From Methanoculleus methanifontis (GTDB lineage: Archaea; Halobacteriota; Methanomicrobia; Methanomicrobiales; Methanoculleaceae), in NCBI RefSeq assembly GCF_030464365.1, contig NZ_VCYI01000003.1:149370-213369 (forward strand): 64,000 bases of DNA. Direction: 5' to 3'. This document shows positions 34,251-43,408 of the stretch, one piece after another; the first letter of the stretch is position 1; every line of letters begins with the position of its first letter. A model generated the notes under the pieces. The model did no database searches and was not told the DNA's origin. It worked only from the letters and a program-made list of their open reading frames with translations. Position numbers and translations under genes: made by a program.

Positions 34251-35222
34251 ATGGATAGGAACAGAATCGGCTACTACGCTTCCCACGAGCAGTTCGGACC
34301 GGGGGAGCTGCTCGAGCACGTGAAAGCGGCAGAGTCCGCGGGGTTCCACTCGGTGCTCTCCTCGGAGCACTTCCACCCCTGGAGCGAGAGGCAGGGGGAG
34401 AGCGGGTTTGCCTGGTCGTGGCTCGGTGCGGCAATGCACGCCACGAAGAAGATGCCGTTCGGGGTCATCACTGCCCCGGGCTATCGTTACCACCCGGCAG
34501 TCGTCGCTCATGCGGCCGCAACGCTCGCCGTGATGTTCCCGGGCCGGTTCTGGGTAAGCATCGGGAGCGGCGAACTGCTCAACGAGGGGATTATCGGCGA
34601 ACGCTGGCCCGGGCGGGGAGAGCGCAACGACCGGCTGCTCCAGTGCGCCGGCGTGATGCGCGACCTCTGGGCGGGGGAGAGCGTGACCCGCGACGGCCCT
34701 GTCAGGGTCGAGAGAGCCCGGCTCTACACCCGACCCCCGGAGCCCCCGCTCCTCCTGGCGGCGGCGAACGCCTGCAGCACCGCAGAATGGGTCGGTGGGT
34801 GGGCGGACGGCCTCATCACCCTGGCGAAGCCGCTCTGCCGGCTCGCGGAGATCATCGACCTCTTCCGCAGGGGCGGGGGAGAAGGAAAACCAGTGTACCT
34901 CAAACTGGATATCGCCTACGGGCGGGACGACGAGGAGGCGCTCCAGGGGGCGCACGACCAGTGGCGGAACATGATGGTCGGCGGCGGGCTCATCACCGAG
35001 CTCAGGACGCCGCGGGAGTTCGACGCTGCAGGCGAGTTTGTCAGGGACAAAGACCTCCAGGAGAGGTTCCTGATCTCGGCAGACCTCGACCGGCACATCG
35101 AGCGGCTGCAGGAGTTCCTTGATCTCGGGATAGACCGGATCTACCTCCATAACGTGACGAACGACCAGACCGCGTTCATCGAGGACTTCGGGCGCGAGGT
35201 TCTCCCCGCGGTCGGCAGGTGA
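34251..35222 (+). CDS. LLM-class (luciferase-like) oxidoreductase, probably F420-dependent, copy 2
   Basis: A 323-aa paralogue of the preceding protein with the same landmarks: GYYASHEQFGPGELL, SSEHFHPW, SGFAWSWLGAA, VSIGSGELLNEG and LYLHNVTNDQTAFIEDFG. ATG 34251 follows GGAGGTTCAGGT, with a 37-nt gap from copy 1. It ends 4 nt before the GH15 gene. The two enzymes have diverged, so they probably act on different but related substrates. Confidence 0.85.
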   Translation: MDRNRIGYYASHEQFGPGELLEHVKAAESAGFHSVLSSEHFHPWSERQGESGFAWSWLGAAMHATKKMPFGVITAPGYRYHPAVVAHAAATLAVMFPGRFWVSIGSGELLNEGIIGERWPGRGERNDRLLQCAGVMRDLWAGESVTRDGPVRVERARLYTRPPEPPLLLAAANACSTAEWVGGWADGLITLAKPLCRLAEIIDLFRRGGGEGKPVYLKLDIAYGRDDEEALQGAHDQWRNMMVGGGLITELRTPREFDAAGEFVRDKDLQERFLISADLDRHIERLQEFLDLGIDRIYLHNVTNDQTAFIEDFGREVLPAVGR

Positions 35223-35226
35223 TACG

Positions 35227-37143
35227 ATGCAGAAGAACGGCTACAAACCTATCAGCGACTATGCCGTCATCGGGAACCTCCGGACAGCAGCACTCGTCGG
35301 GACGGACGGCTCGATCGACTGGTGCTGTTTCCCCTACCTCGACAGGACAAGTGTCTTCGCCGCCCTGCTCGATGCCCGGCGGGGCGGCAGGTTCAGGGTC
35401 TCGGTCCCGGGGATAGAACGCGGGCGGCAATGGTATGTCGAGAATACCAACATCCTCAAGACGGAGTTCTCCGGCGACGCGGGGACACTCGTGGTGACCG
35501 ATCTGATGCCGCTCTCCGGGGATATCGAGGGGCGCGCAGGCTCGTTCGCCCCGCCAGAACTCTACCGCATCCTCGAGTGCAACCGGGGAAGCGTGGAGGC
35601 GGCGGTCGAGTGGTCGCCCCGGTTCGACTACGCCCGGGGGATGACCGGGGTCTCGCGGATCCCACGCGGCTGGCTCGCGACCGACGGGAGAGACGACATG
35701 ACCCTCTTCGGCCTCGAAGGTGCCGGGGAGATCGAGGAAGAAGAGGGAGGGCATACCCTCCGGGCGGAGATCCCGATGCAGGAAGGCGACCGGTGCGTCC
35801 TGATAGCCCGGTGGGGAACCGAAGACCTGACCTACGTCCCTGACAGGGCGGAGTCGGTGGAAGAGGAAACGACGGAGGTCTGGCGGACGTGGGCGCACAG
35901 GAACGGGGCCGCCCGCGCAGAGGAGTGGGCGGGTGGCCTGCTCCCGCTCCTCGTCCGATCCGAGCTCGCTCTCAAACTGCTGACGAACACGGCGACGGGT
36001 GCGATCGCCGCCGCACCGACGACATCGCTCCCCGAGGATATCGGTGGCGTGCGGAACTGGGACTACCGGTTCTCCTGGATCCGGGACTCGGCCATGACGG
36101 CGCAGGCGCTGATCGCTCTCGGGCACGAAAAAGAGGCGATCGAACTCCTCGCCTGGATGGAACGGGTCTCGGAGATGCATGCTGGGGAAGGGCCGGGGCT
36201 CCGTCTCATGTACAGCATCCACGGGTGGACCGACCTCGATGAAGAGGAACTCCCCCATCTCGAGGGATACCGGGGCTCGCGCCCGGTCAGGATCGGGAAC
36301 GAAGCCGCCACCCAGCTCCAGCTCGAGATCTATGGCGAACTCCTCAACACCGCGTACGAGCTCGTCCGGCGGGGATACAAACTCCCGGAGAAGGAGATGG
36401 CGTTCCTCTCCAGGGTTGCAGATGAGGCATGCACCCTCTGGAAAGAGCCCGACCACGGGATCTGGGAGATCCGGGGCGAGCAGCGTCACTATGTCTACTC
36501 GAAGGTGATGCTCTGGGTGGCGCTCGACCGGGCGGTCCACCTTGCCGATCGGTACGGCCTCCGGGGGAACCGGGATCGATGGGTGCGGGGTGCTGCGGCG
36601 CTCAGACAGCAGATCCTTGAGCAGGGTTACGATGCGGAAGCAGGCGCTTTCGTCCAGTCCTACGGGTCAAAAGACCTCGATGCTGTCAACCTCCGTATCG
36701 CGCTGCTCGAGTTCCTCCCCTTCGATGACGAGCGGATCCAGGGGACGATTGATGCGACAATAGAGGGGCTGATGGAGAACGATCTTGTCTACCGTTACCG
36801 GGTGGACGATGGTCTCCCGGGTGAGGAGGGAGCGTTCGGGCTCTGCACGTTCTGGCTCATCGACTGCCTCGCGCTCTCCGGCCGGATCGAGGAGGCACGA
36901 TCGCTTTTTGAGCGGATGGCAAACCGCGCGAACCACGCGGGCCTCTACCCCGAGCAGTTTGATCCGGCGACAGGAGAGTTCCTCGGGAACTTCCCCCAGG
37001 CATTCACGCATATCGGCCTTGTCAACAGCGCCCTCTACCTTGCATACGCCGAAGGAAGACCGATTCCGGGACACTCTCTCATTGGGACGCCGGAGCACCG
37101 TGCGGAACTCGAGACGAGACGCATCGGAGAGGTGCTGCATTGA
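35227..37143 (+). CDS. Glycoside hydrolase family 15 enzyme (glucoamylase/trehalase-like)
   Basis: A 638-aa protein with an N-terminal trehalase-like beta domain (YKPISDYAVIGNLRTAALVG, DGSIDWCCFP) and a GH15 (alpha/alpha)6 catalytic barrel. Catalytic-region segments: NWDYRFSWIRDSAMTAQALIALG near 277-300, WEIRGEQRHYVYSKVMLWVALDRA near 420, and a late ARSLFERMANRANHAGLYPEQFD. No signal peptide, so it is cytosolic and acts on internal glucans or trehalose. It belongs to the LLM operon (4-nt gap). Confidence 0.9.
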   Translation: MQKNGYKPISDYAVIGNLRTAALVGTDGSIDWCCFPYLDRTSVFAALLDARRGGRFRVSVPGIERGRQWYVENTNILKTEFSGDAGTLVVTDLMPLSGDIEGRAGSFAPPELYRILECNRGSVEAAVEWSPRFDYARGMTGVSRIPRGWLATDGRDDMTLFGLEGAGEIEEEEGGHTLRAEIPMQEGDRCVLIARWGTEDLTYVPDRAESVEEETTEVWRTWAHRNGAARAEEWAGGLLPLLVRSELALKLLTNTATGAIAAAPTTSLPEDIGGVRNWDYRFSWIRDSAMTAQALIALGHEKEAIELLAWMERVSEMHAGEGPGLRLMYSIHGWTDLDEEELPHLEGYRGSRPVRIGNEAATQLQLEIYGELLNTAYELVRRGYKLPEKEMAFLSRVADEACTLWKEPDHGIWEIRGEQRHYVYSKVMLWVALDRAVHLADRYGLRGNRDRWVRGAAALRQQILEQGYDAEAGAFVQSYGSKDLDAVNLRIALLEFLPFDDERIQGTIDATIEGLMENDLVYRYRVDDGLPGEEGAFGLCTFWLIDCLALSGRIEEARSLFERMANRANHAGLYPEQFDPATGEFLGNFPQAFTHIGLVNSALYLAYAEGRPIPGHSLIGTPEHRAELETRRIGEVLH

Positions 37144-37229
37144 GGAAATGAACTGTCCGCCCGGCAAGACTTCGAAAAACTTCGTCGTTAACGCCAGGTA
37201 TAATTATCCGGCACACCATACCGCACATC

Positions 37230-38537
37230 ATGAACAGAAGGGTTAGCGGCCTGCTGCTCCTCGCAGGCTTCATCATGATCGGCTGCATCGCTGCCGGGTG
37301 CACCGATATGCCGACGACGTCCGGGCAGCCGGCTCCTCCCGCCGGGCAGGAAACCCCGGATCCCGGGCTGGCGGCAGAAGGCGCCGGCAACGTCTCGGCA
37401 GGGAACAACCGGTTCGCGGCCGACCTCTACCGGCACCTCGCAAGCGACCCGGGATCCGCGGGCAAAAACATCTTCTTCTCGCCCTACAGCATCTCCTCGG
37501 CCCTCGCGATCACTTACGAGGGCGCCCGGGGCACGACCGCCGACGAGATCGGGTCGGTGCTCCACCTGCCACAGAACGAGACTCTCCGGCGTGCAGGGTT
37601 TGCCGGGCTTGATGCCGTCCTGAACAGCGGGGACGAGAATTACTCCCTCCGAACCGCAAACGCTCTCTGGGCAGAGGAGACCTGCCCGTTCCTCCCGGGT
37701 TACATCGATACGGCCGCCCGGTGGTACGGGGCGAACGTAACAAACCTTGACTTCGTCAACGACTCCGAAGCATCGCGGCAGACGATCAACCGCTGGGTGG
37801 AGGAGAAGACCGAGGATCGGATCCGCGACCTCCTCCCCGCCGGTTCGATCGACTCCATGACCCGGCTCGTGATCACGAACGCGATCTACTTCAAGGGCAC
37901 CTGGGTCAAGCAGTTCGACCCCGCCGAGACGACCGAGGAGGAGTTCCGGGTCGCTCCGGGGGAGACGGTGCGGGTTCCGATGATGCACCGGACAGATGAG
38001 GACGCAATCTACGGGTACGCGGAGACCGGGACCCTCCAGGCGCTCAGGATGCCGTATGCGCACGCCGACGGAACGGAACTCTCGATGCTCGTCCTCCTTC
38101 CGCGGGAAGACAACCTGACGGCGGCAGAGGAGGCGCTGGATGCGGAGACGCTCGTGGACCTCCGGAAAACGCTCGCCGACCAGCGCGTCAGGGTCGTCTT
38201 CCCGAAGTTCACGCTTGAGACGACGTACAGCCTCCCGCAGGTGCTCGCAGCGATGGGGATGCCGACGGCTTTTTCCGATGCAGCCGACTTCTCGGGGATG
38301 GACGGGACAGAGGATCTCTTCATCAGCGACGTCGTCCATAAGGCCTTCGTCGACGTGAACGAGGAGGGTACCGAGGCTGCGGCGGCGACCGGCGTCGTCA
38401 TGAATCTGGCGAGCGCACCCATGGAAGACCGGACACCCGTCTTCCGGGCGGATCATCCGTTCGTCTTCCTCATCGTCGAGGAGGATTCCGGCACGATCCT
38501 CTTTGCAGGACGGGTCGCGAACCCGGAGAGCGCGTAA
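37230..38537 (+). CDS. Lipoprotein serpin (serine/cysteine protease inhibitor)
   Basis: A 435-aa serpin. A lipoprotein signal with IAAGC (Cys24) and a Pro/Gly/Ala-rich linker anchors it outside the membrane. The serpin fold follows: SPYSISSALAITYEGARG near 93, LVITNAIYFKGTW, and the hinge NEEGTEAAAATGVV starting about residue 377. Counting P17 as E378, the predicted scissile bond is Ala394-Ser395 (hinge residues small, as needed for inhibitory serpins). C-terminal FRADHPFVFLI and GRVANP are typical. Inhibitory activity is inferred from the hinge. Confidence 0.92.
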   Translation: MNRRVSGLLLLAGFIMIGCIAAGCTDMPTTSGQPAPPAGQETPDPGLAAEGAGNVSAGNNRFAADLYRHLASDPGSAGKNIFFSPYSISSALAITYEGARGTTADEIGSVLHLPQNETLRRAGFAGLDAVLNSGDENYSLRTANALWAEETCPFLPGYIDTAARWYGANVTNLDFVNDSEASRQTINRWVEEKTEDRIRDLLPAGSIDSMTRLVITNAIYFKGTWVKQFDPAETTEEEFRVAPGETVRVPMMHRTDEDAIYGYAETGTLQALRMPYAHADGTELSMLVLLPREDNLTAAEEALDAETLVDLRKTLADQRVRVVFPKFTLETTYSLPQVLAAMGMPTAFSDAADFSGMDGTEDLFISDVVHKAFVDVNEEGTEAAAATGVVMNLASAPMEDRTPVFRADHPFVFLIVEEDSGTILFAGRVANPESA

Positions 38538-38563
38538 GGAGGCGGCGGCGACCGGCCGCCCCC

Positions 38564-39316
38564 TCACGCCTCATTAAGCCGCTCGACGATCGTCTTCTGC
38601 ATGTAACCGATGAGCGGCATATCCGAGCCGATCACCGCGTGCCGCCCGGATCCCGCGGTGGCGATGACGAAGAAGTCACGGCCGTCGACCAGTATGGAGC
38701 ACTCATCCTTCCTCAAGCCCATTGCGGACTCGTTCACCGCCGGGGTCTCGAGGAGTTCGAGCACGGCACCCCTGGCCTCATAGATCGGAAGCCGGATGTC
38801 GACATAATCTTCCTTCTTCCGTACGACCACGTAGAGGTCGATCTTGCGCTTGAGCGGTTTGATGGCCGCATAGTGCTTCCGGAGAAACGCCGGATCGTAG
38901 CAGAGGATCACCATGCTCTTCTTTACCCGGCGGAAGAGCGAGGAGAGATGGTTCTCGATCGCCCAGCCGCTCCTGAGGATGAAGAACGAATCGGGAGGGA
39001 GACGCGGTTTGACTGAGAGGCTCTTTAACACCTCGCGGGTCTCGTCGAGGGTCTGGATGTAATCTTCTTTGAGTCGGTCGAAGACCACGTCGATCTCGAG
39101 CACGTAATAGGAGGTAGGGGATCCTTCCTCAACTGCGATGAAGCCCCGCTGGGCCAGGTCGTTTAAGATCTCGTAGATCCGTCCCCGGGGAACCCCGCTT
39201 GCTTCGTGGATGTCTCGTGCGGTTGCCTTCTGCAGCCCGACGAGCGTGGAGTAGACGCTTGCCTCGTATTCGTTCATCCCGAGAGCCCGGAGCCCGGGAA
39301 CTATTTCGGCAACCAT
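38564..39316 (-). CDS. TrmB-family transcriptional regulator
   Basis: A 250-aa regulator with a TrmB winged helix (LRALGMNEYEASVYSTL, ASGVPRGRIYEILNDL) and a C-terminal phospholipase-D-like sensing domain that has lost the HKD catalytic motif. ATG 39316 is preferred because GAGGTG precedes it. It converges on the serpin gene. TATA-like ACTTATGG and a TTGCAAC stretch lie just upstream. Effector and targets unknown. Confidence 0.87.
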   Translation of the reverse strand: MVAEIVPGLRALGMNEYEASVYSTLVGLQKATARDIHEASGVPRGRIYEILNDLAQRGFIAVEEGSPTSYYVLEIDVVFDRLKEDYIQTLDETREVLKSLSVKPRLPPDSFFILRSGWAIENHLSSLFRRVKKSMVILCYDPAFLRKHYAAIKPLKRKIDLYVVVRKKEDYVDIRLPIYEARGAVLELLETPAVNESAMGLRKDECSILVDGRDFFVIATAGSGRHAVIGSDMPLIGYMQKTIVERLNEA

Positions 39317-39733
39317 TGCACCTCTGTTTGGTTGCAACACACTTATGGTTTGCGGGAGAGACGGATAGATCAGCGAGAGAGAACCCGTCTCCTCGCAAGA
39401 ACGTCCCCATAGCAGCCGCCCGCAGAGGCATACACCCCGAACCGACCCCCACGCAGAATGGGTCGGATCGCCAGGCCGGGAATACCCACCATCGAAGAAG
39501 GCTGTCCTGGTGAGGACGAATTAGAGCAGCACGCAAGAGCGATACCACCTGAACCAACAGATACCCCGGATAGGAATGTCCTCAAAAGACCGAGATAGGT
39601 CATCAACATGCCCTGGAACGTATCCGGCGGCGACGGCGGCTGGCCCGGGGTGTGGCTGACCCGCCGCTCGAACCGCTACCTCTCCCGGGGACACTTCTAT
39701 TCTACGGTATGCCGGGACAGGCGGCACCTGCCG
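39317..39733. other. Non-coding region between two regulator genes
   Basis: No gene is supported in these 417 nt; the reading frames present lack ribosome-binding sites and family resemblance. The left end carries the TrmB promoter. The rest is unstructured by eye and might be a decayed gene. Confidence 0.4.
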
Positions 39734-40417
39734 TCAGTAGCCGGCAAGGAGCGTGGCAATGAGCCGTACCTCCGCCTTTCGCAGGTGCTCTATCGCGGTG
39801 GCTTTGCTGATGCCCACCTTCTCCGCCAGCTGCTGGCTGTTGATCTTACGAGGGTACTCGTAGTAGCCATACTGTTTTGCCGCGATCAGCAGGTCCCTCT
39901 GCCGGGGAGTGAGCCGTGAGAGGGGATTGTTCCCGGAAAAGGTTGCTTCCTCGAAGATGACGTTCTGGATCTCGCCGTAGGTGGACATGAGAAGGAGAAT
40001 TTTGTTCAGGTTCTCGGCGTCGCCGATGCAGGTGTAGACATACAGGTCGCGGGACTTGTACATGGGCAACGTCCAGATAATATCCAGGTCGAACTCGCGC
40101 ATCTTCTCCAGCAGGAACTCGTCCTGGATGACACATCGCAGAAAGCAGGTATACGTCCGGCCGTCGCCCTTGAGCACCTCAAGAGAACCGAGAACTTCCG
40201 GGAGCTCAAGGTCGTTCGCGGTGTATCCCGCTTTCATCGTGATCTCGGCAATCACCGTCTCCTCCCCCCGCTCAAAGTTCATCTTGAGCAACTCGACGAG
40301 CCTGACAGATTCGACCCTATCCATGAAGTGCTGCACCGCCTGGTTGAGAACCTCTGCGTCGGCGGGCATGCCCATCAACGGATCCTTCAGGCAGACCTCG
40401 ACGGTCATCTTGCGCAT
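39734..40417 (-). CDS. Bat-like HTH transcriptional regulator
   Basis: A 227-aa regulator. The C-terminal HTH_10 domain (LTPRQRDLLIAAKQYGYYEYPRKI, then QQLAEKVGISKATAIEHLRKAE) is characteristic of Bat/bacterio-opsin activator-like proteins in archaea. The N-terminal ~160 residues form a sensor-like domain with several cysteines (CLRCVIQDE) but no clear PAS/GAF motif. Start ATG 40417, with ATG 40408 as alternative. A perfect hairpin lies 31-46 nt upstream. Confidence 0.82.
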   Translation of the reverse strand: MRKMTVEVCLKDPLMGMPADAEVLNQAVQHFMDRVESVRLVELLKMNFERGEETVIAEITMKAGYTANDLELPEVLGSLEVLKGDGRTYTCFLRCVIQDEFLLEKMREFDLDIIWTLPMYKSRDLYVYTCIGDAENLNKILLLMSTYGEIQNVIFEEATFSGNNPLSRLTPRQRDLLIAAKQYGYYEYPRKINSQQLAEKVGISKATAIEHLRKAEVRLIATLLAGY

Positions 40418-40447
40418 ACACCGTGTGGGACGCCGCACCCTATAATC

Positions 40448-40463
40448 CCCGTACATATACGGG
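40448..40463. promoter_or_regulatory. Perfect palindrome upstream of the Bat-like regulator
   Basis: CCCGTA-CATA-TACGGG, 6-bp arms with a 4-nt spacer, in the promoter region of the minus-strand regulator gene. Position and symmetry suit an operator, possibly for autoregulation. Confidence 0.4.
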
Positions 40464-40645
40464 AGAACCTTGAATCCCCGGGTATTCCAGAGTACTGTAT
40501 GGGAAGCACACGTGAACCGGCTGCAGGGAATCACACCGGGGAAGCGGAATCCGATATAGGTCCCCGCCCGGGTTGCAGCAGGTTCATATCCTGTCCCTTG
40601 AAAATACTACCCTCATCAGATGAGCCACTTATAACGAGGACAGAC

Positions 40646-41065
40646 GTGAACTGCGCAACCACCTGCAACATCGGGTCTCGCCGGGGTTCCGAAGAAACCC
40701 GGTGCCGGAGACCGGCCCACCGCAAAGCACTCTACAAAGAACTTTTCTTTGAAGAGACCGGCCAGATCTGGATCGAAGCCGGATTCCTCCCCCCGGCAGA
40801 CTACCGGCGAGCCGTGGCCCTGCTCCACCGTCTCGCCATGGACGAAGAGGGCACGGCATCCCTGCTCTCGTCCGTTCTCACGATGACGGCTAAATCCGCC
40901 GAAACGGGCAGCGGCTACCGGATCCTCGACCCCGTAAAACTCCGGCGCACAGCAGAGGACTACGGGATTGAGCCCGCCGGAAGAAGCGATGGCGAGATTG
41001 CTCACGCGGTGACCATGGCGATCATCGGCGAGTACGGGGAAACGGCGGTGGAGGAGCACGCATGA
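40646..41065 (+). CDS. Small protein resembling the N-terminal helical part of Ni-CO dehydrogenase (CooS)
   Basis: A 139-aa protein starting at GTG 40646 (GAGG 7 nt upstream; CTTATAAC 10-18 nt upstream). Residues 80-130, including GYRILDPVKLRRTAEDYGIEP followed by SDGEIAHAVTMAIIGEYGE, align by eye with the helical region just after the cluster-binding N-terminus of CooS-type CODH/HCP proteins. The N-terminus has only CATTC (two cysteines), and no catalytic domain follows. Its stop overlaps the MMPL start (ATGA), so it is translated with the exporter. It may be a CODH-derived accessory protein. Similarity is my reading only. Confidence 0.55.
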   Translation: MNCATTCNIGSRRGSEETRCRRPAHRKALYKELFFEETGQIWIEAGFLPPADYRRAVALLHRLAMDEEGTASLLSSVLTMTAKSAETGSGYRILDPVKLRRTAEDYGIEPAGRSDGEIAHAVTMAIIGEYGETAVEEHA

Positions 41066-43320
41066 AAAATCCCTATGAGTGGCTCGCTGCCGCCATCAAC
41101 AACCACACCTGGACCGTCGCCGGGGTTGCCGCGGCCATATTCATCCTGGCATGCTTCGGGCTCTCGATGGTCTCGATGGAGACCGGTGACGATGCCTACC
41201 TTGACAAGAGCACACCCCGCGGCGCGATGCTCGACCACTATATGGAGACCTACGGCTCCGACGCAATCATGCTCATCTACGAGACGGATAGCGTCAGGAG
41301 TACCGAGATTCTCAGGTTTATCGACCATCTCCAGGAAGACCTCAGGAACGAGCGTTACGTCGACGAGGTCTCCGGCGTCGTCGATCTCCTGAAACAGGCC
41401 AACGGCGGCACCCTGCCGTCGTCCACAGCGGAGATCGACGCGATCATCGGCCAGGCTCCGCCGGAGATGGTCGAGAGGATGCTACCTTCGGATCTGATGA
41501 CGATCAGCGTCATCAACCTCGAAGCGGGCGTCACGATGGACGCCCAGCAGCAGGTTCTCAATAACATCAGGTCCGTCATTGCCATATCGGAGCCCCCGCC
41601 CGGCCTCACAGTCACCGTCTCAGGAAACCCGGCGTTCGCTCAGGAGATGGGCGAGGCAATGGGATCCGAGACGGGCATGCTGATCCTGGTGGCCATGGTC
41701 CTGATGGTCCTCGCGGTGACGTTCCTCTTCTCCCACGTCCGCTACCGCCTTCTCCCGGTCGGAATCGTGGCCGTCGGGCTGATCATGACCTTCGGGTTCA
41801 TGGGCCTCTTCGGCATTCCCATCAGCATGGTGGTGGTCGGAGCGTTCCCGGTCCTGATCGGGATCGGGATCGACTACGCAATTCAACTCCACGCACGGTT
41901 CGACGAGGAGATCCGGCACGGCACGATCCCACAGGCCGTCTGGGCCACCGTTACGCAGATGGGGCCGTCGATCCTGATCGCGATGTCGGCGACGGCGCTC
42001 GGGTTCATCGCGATGTTCTTTGCGCCGGTGCCGATGGTGGCCGACTTCGGGATGGTCTGCACCATCGGGGTTGTCTCCTGCTACATCGCGGCGCTCATCA
42101 TCGTCCCGGTCTTTGCGATCGTCACCCGCTACCGGCCGAGGAAGGAGGCCGCAGCCGTCGGATCCGAACCGGCGGGCGGGGAATCTCTCATCGAGCGATA
42201 CGACCGTCTCCTCGGGCGGCTGGCCTACACCGTCGCGAAATACCCGATCCCGGTCATCCTGATCTTTGCGACGGTCGCGGCAGGAGGGTTCTACCTCGAC
42301 CAGAGCGTTCCCGTCAGTGCGGACGAGAAGACCTTCGTCCCCGGCGATATGCCCGCCCTTCTCTCCCTCGAGAAACTTACCCGGGTCATGGGATCGACAA
42401 GCACCATCCCGGTCGTCGTGCTCGCGGACGACGTCCTCTCCCCGGAGACGCTTGCCTGGATAGATCAGTTCGGGGTCTACGAGCAGGAGCATAACGACAA
42501 GATCACGGGCGTCACGAGTGTCGCGACCCTGATCCGGGAGTACAACGGCGGGACGCTCCCCTCGACCGAGAGGGAGGTCAACAATGTTACTGCCCGGATC
42601 CCGGAGGAGACCCTCTCCCGTTACCTCAACGGGAACCTGGAGGCGGTGCTCGAGTTCTCGACGGTCGACATGGAGATGAGTGCCGCACGTGACCTCGTCG
42701 GGAGGATACAGGACGACGTTGCGTGGAACAACCCGCCGGCCGGCGTGACGGTGAAGATCACCGGCCAGATGGAGATGTTCGCCGCCGTCATGGACGACAT
42801 CAGCGATTCAAGGGTGTATATGACCGTGCTCGGGTTTGCCTTCATCCTCGGGTTCCTGATCCTCGTCTACCGGAAGTTCGGCGCCGTCTCGCCGGTCATC
42901 CCGATCGTCTTCATCGTGGGGTGGAACGGCGCGATCATGTACCTCCTCGGCCTCGAATACACGCCGCTGACGGCCGTCCTCGGGTCGATGACGATCGGCG
43001 TCGCGTCCGAGTACACCATCCTGATCATGGAGCGGTGCGAGGAGGAACTCAGCCGGGGCATGGAGTTCCTCGACGCTGTCCAGACCGCCGTCCAGAAGAT
43101 CGGGACGGCCATCACGGTCTCCGGGCTGACGACGGTCTTCGGGTTCTCGGCGCTTACCTTCTCGACCTTCAACATCATCAGCAACTTCGGGATTGTGACG
43201 GTCATATCGGTAGGGTTCTCGCTCGTGGGGGCAATCGTCGTCATGCCGGCGATTCTTGCGCTGATGTACCGCTACACCGGGCGCTCCCGCGCTGTAGCGG
43301 CGGCCGGGGTCCCGGAGTAA
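41062..43320 (+). CDS. MMPL/RND-family transporter (HAE3-like)
   Basis: A 752-aa RND-superfamily exporter with the duplicated layout: helix 1 near residue 18-36, a large outer domain, helices 2-6 near 200-350 (GIGIDYAIQLHARF), a second outer domain and helices 8-12 (GVASEYTILIMERCEEE). The paired acidic motifs GIDYA and GVASEY/E are the proton-relay positions. Archaeal HAE3 proteins export hydrophobic compounds or lipids; substrate unknown. Coupled to the preceding CODH-like protein. Confidence 0.9.
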   Translation: MKNPYEWLAAAINNHTWTVAGVAAAIFILACFGLSMVSMETGDDAYLDKSTPRGAMLDHYMETYGSDAIMLIYETDSVRSTEILRFIDHLQEDLRNERYVDEVSGVVDLLKQANGGTLPSSTAEIDAIIGQAPPEMVERMLPSDLMTISVINLEAGVTMDAQQQVLNNIRSVIAISEPPPGLTVTVSGNPAFAQEMGEAMGSETGMLILVAMVLMVLAVTFLFSHVRYRLLPVGIVAVGLIMTFGFMGLFGIPISMVVVGAFPVLIGIGIDYAIQLHARFDEEIRHGTIPQAVWATVTQMGPSILIAMSATALGFIAMFFAPVPMVADFGMVCTIGVVSCYIAALIIVPVFAIVTRYRPRKEAAAVGSEPAGGESLIERYDRLLGRLAYTVAKYPIPVILIFATVAAGGFYLDQSVPVSADEKTFVPGDMPALLSLEKLTRVMGSTSTIPVVVLADDVLSPETLAWIDQFGVYEQEHNDKITGVTSVATLIREYNGGTLPSTEREVNNVTARIPEETLSRYLNGNLEAVLEFSTVDMEMSAARDLVGRIQDDVAWNNPPAGVTVKITGQMEMFAAVMDDISDSRVYMTVLGFAFILGFLILVYRKFGAVSPVIPIVFIVGWNGAIMYLLGLEYTPLTAVLGSMTIGVASEYTILIMERCEEELSRGMEFLDAVQTAVQKIGTAITVSGLTTVFGFSALTFSTFNIISNFGIVTVISVGFSLVGAIVVMPAILALMYRYTGRSRAVAAAGVPE

Positions 43321-43367
43321 ACCCCTCCGTCACCCCCACGACCCGGGAGGCGGCAGGGGCATCAAGG

Positions 43368-43376
43368 TTTATATAG
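43368..43376 (+). promoter_or_regulatory. TATA box of the mechanosensitive-channel-like gene
   Basis: TTTATATAG lies 32-41 nt before the GTG start at 43409, correct spacing for a short-leader archaeal promoter. Confidence 0.5.
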
Positions 43377-43408
43377 TACGGGCCATATCCTTCCCCCGGT
43401 GATATACC

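Noticed and set aside
39608..39919. Plus-strand reading frame of 103 codons before the Bat-like regulator
   Set aside because: Its 3' half is antisense to the regulator and the 5' half has no ribosome-binding site or family match.
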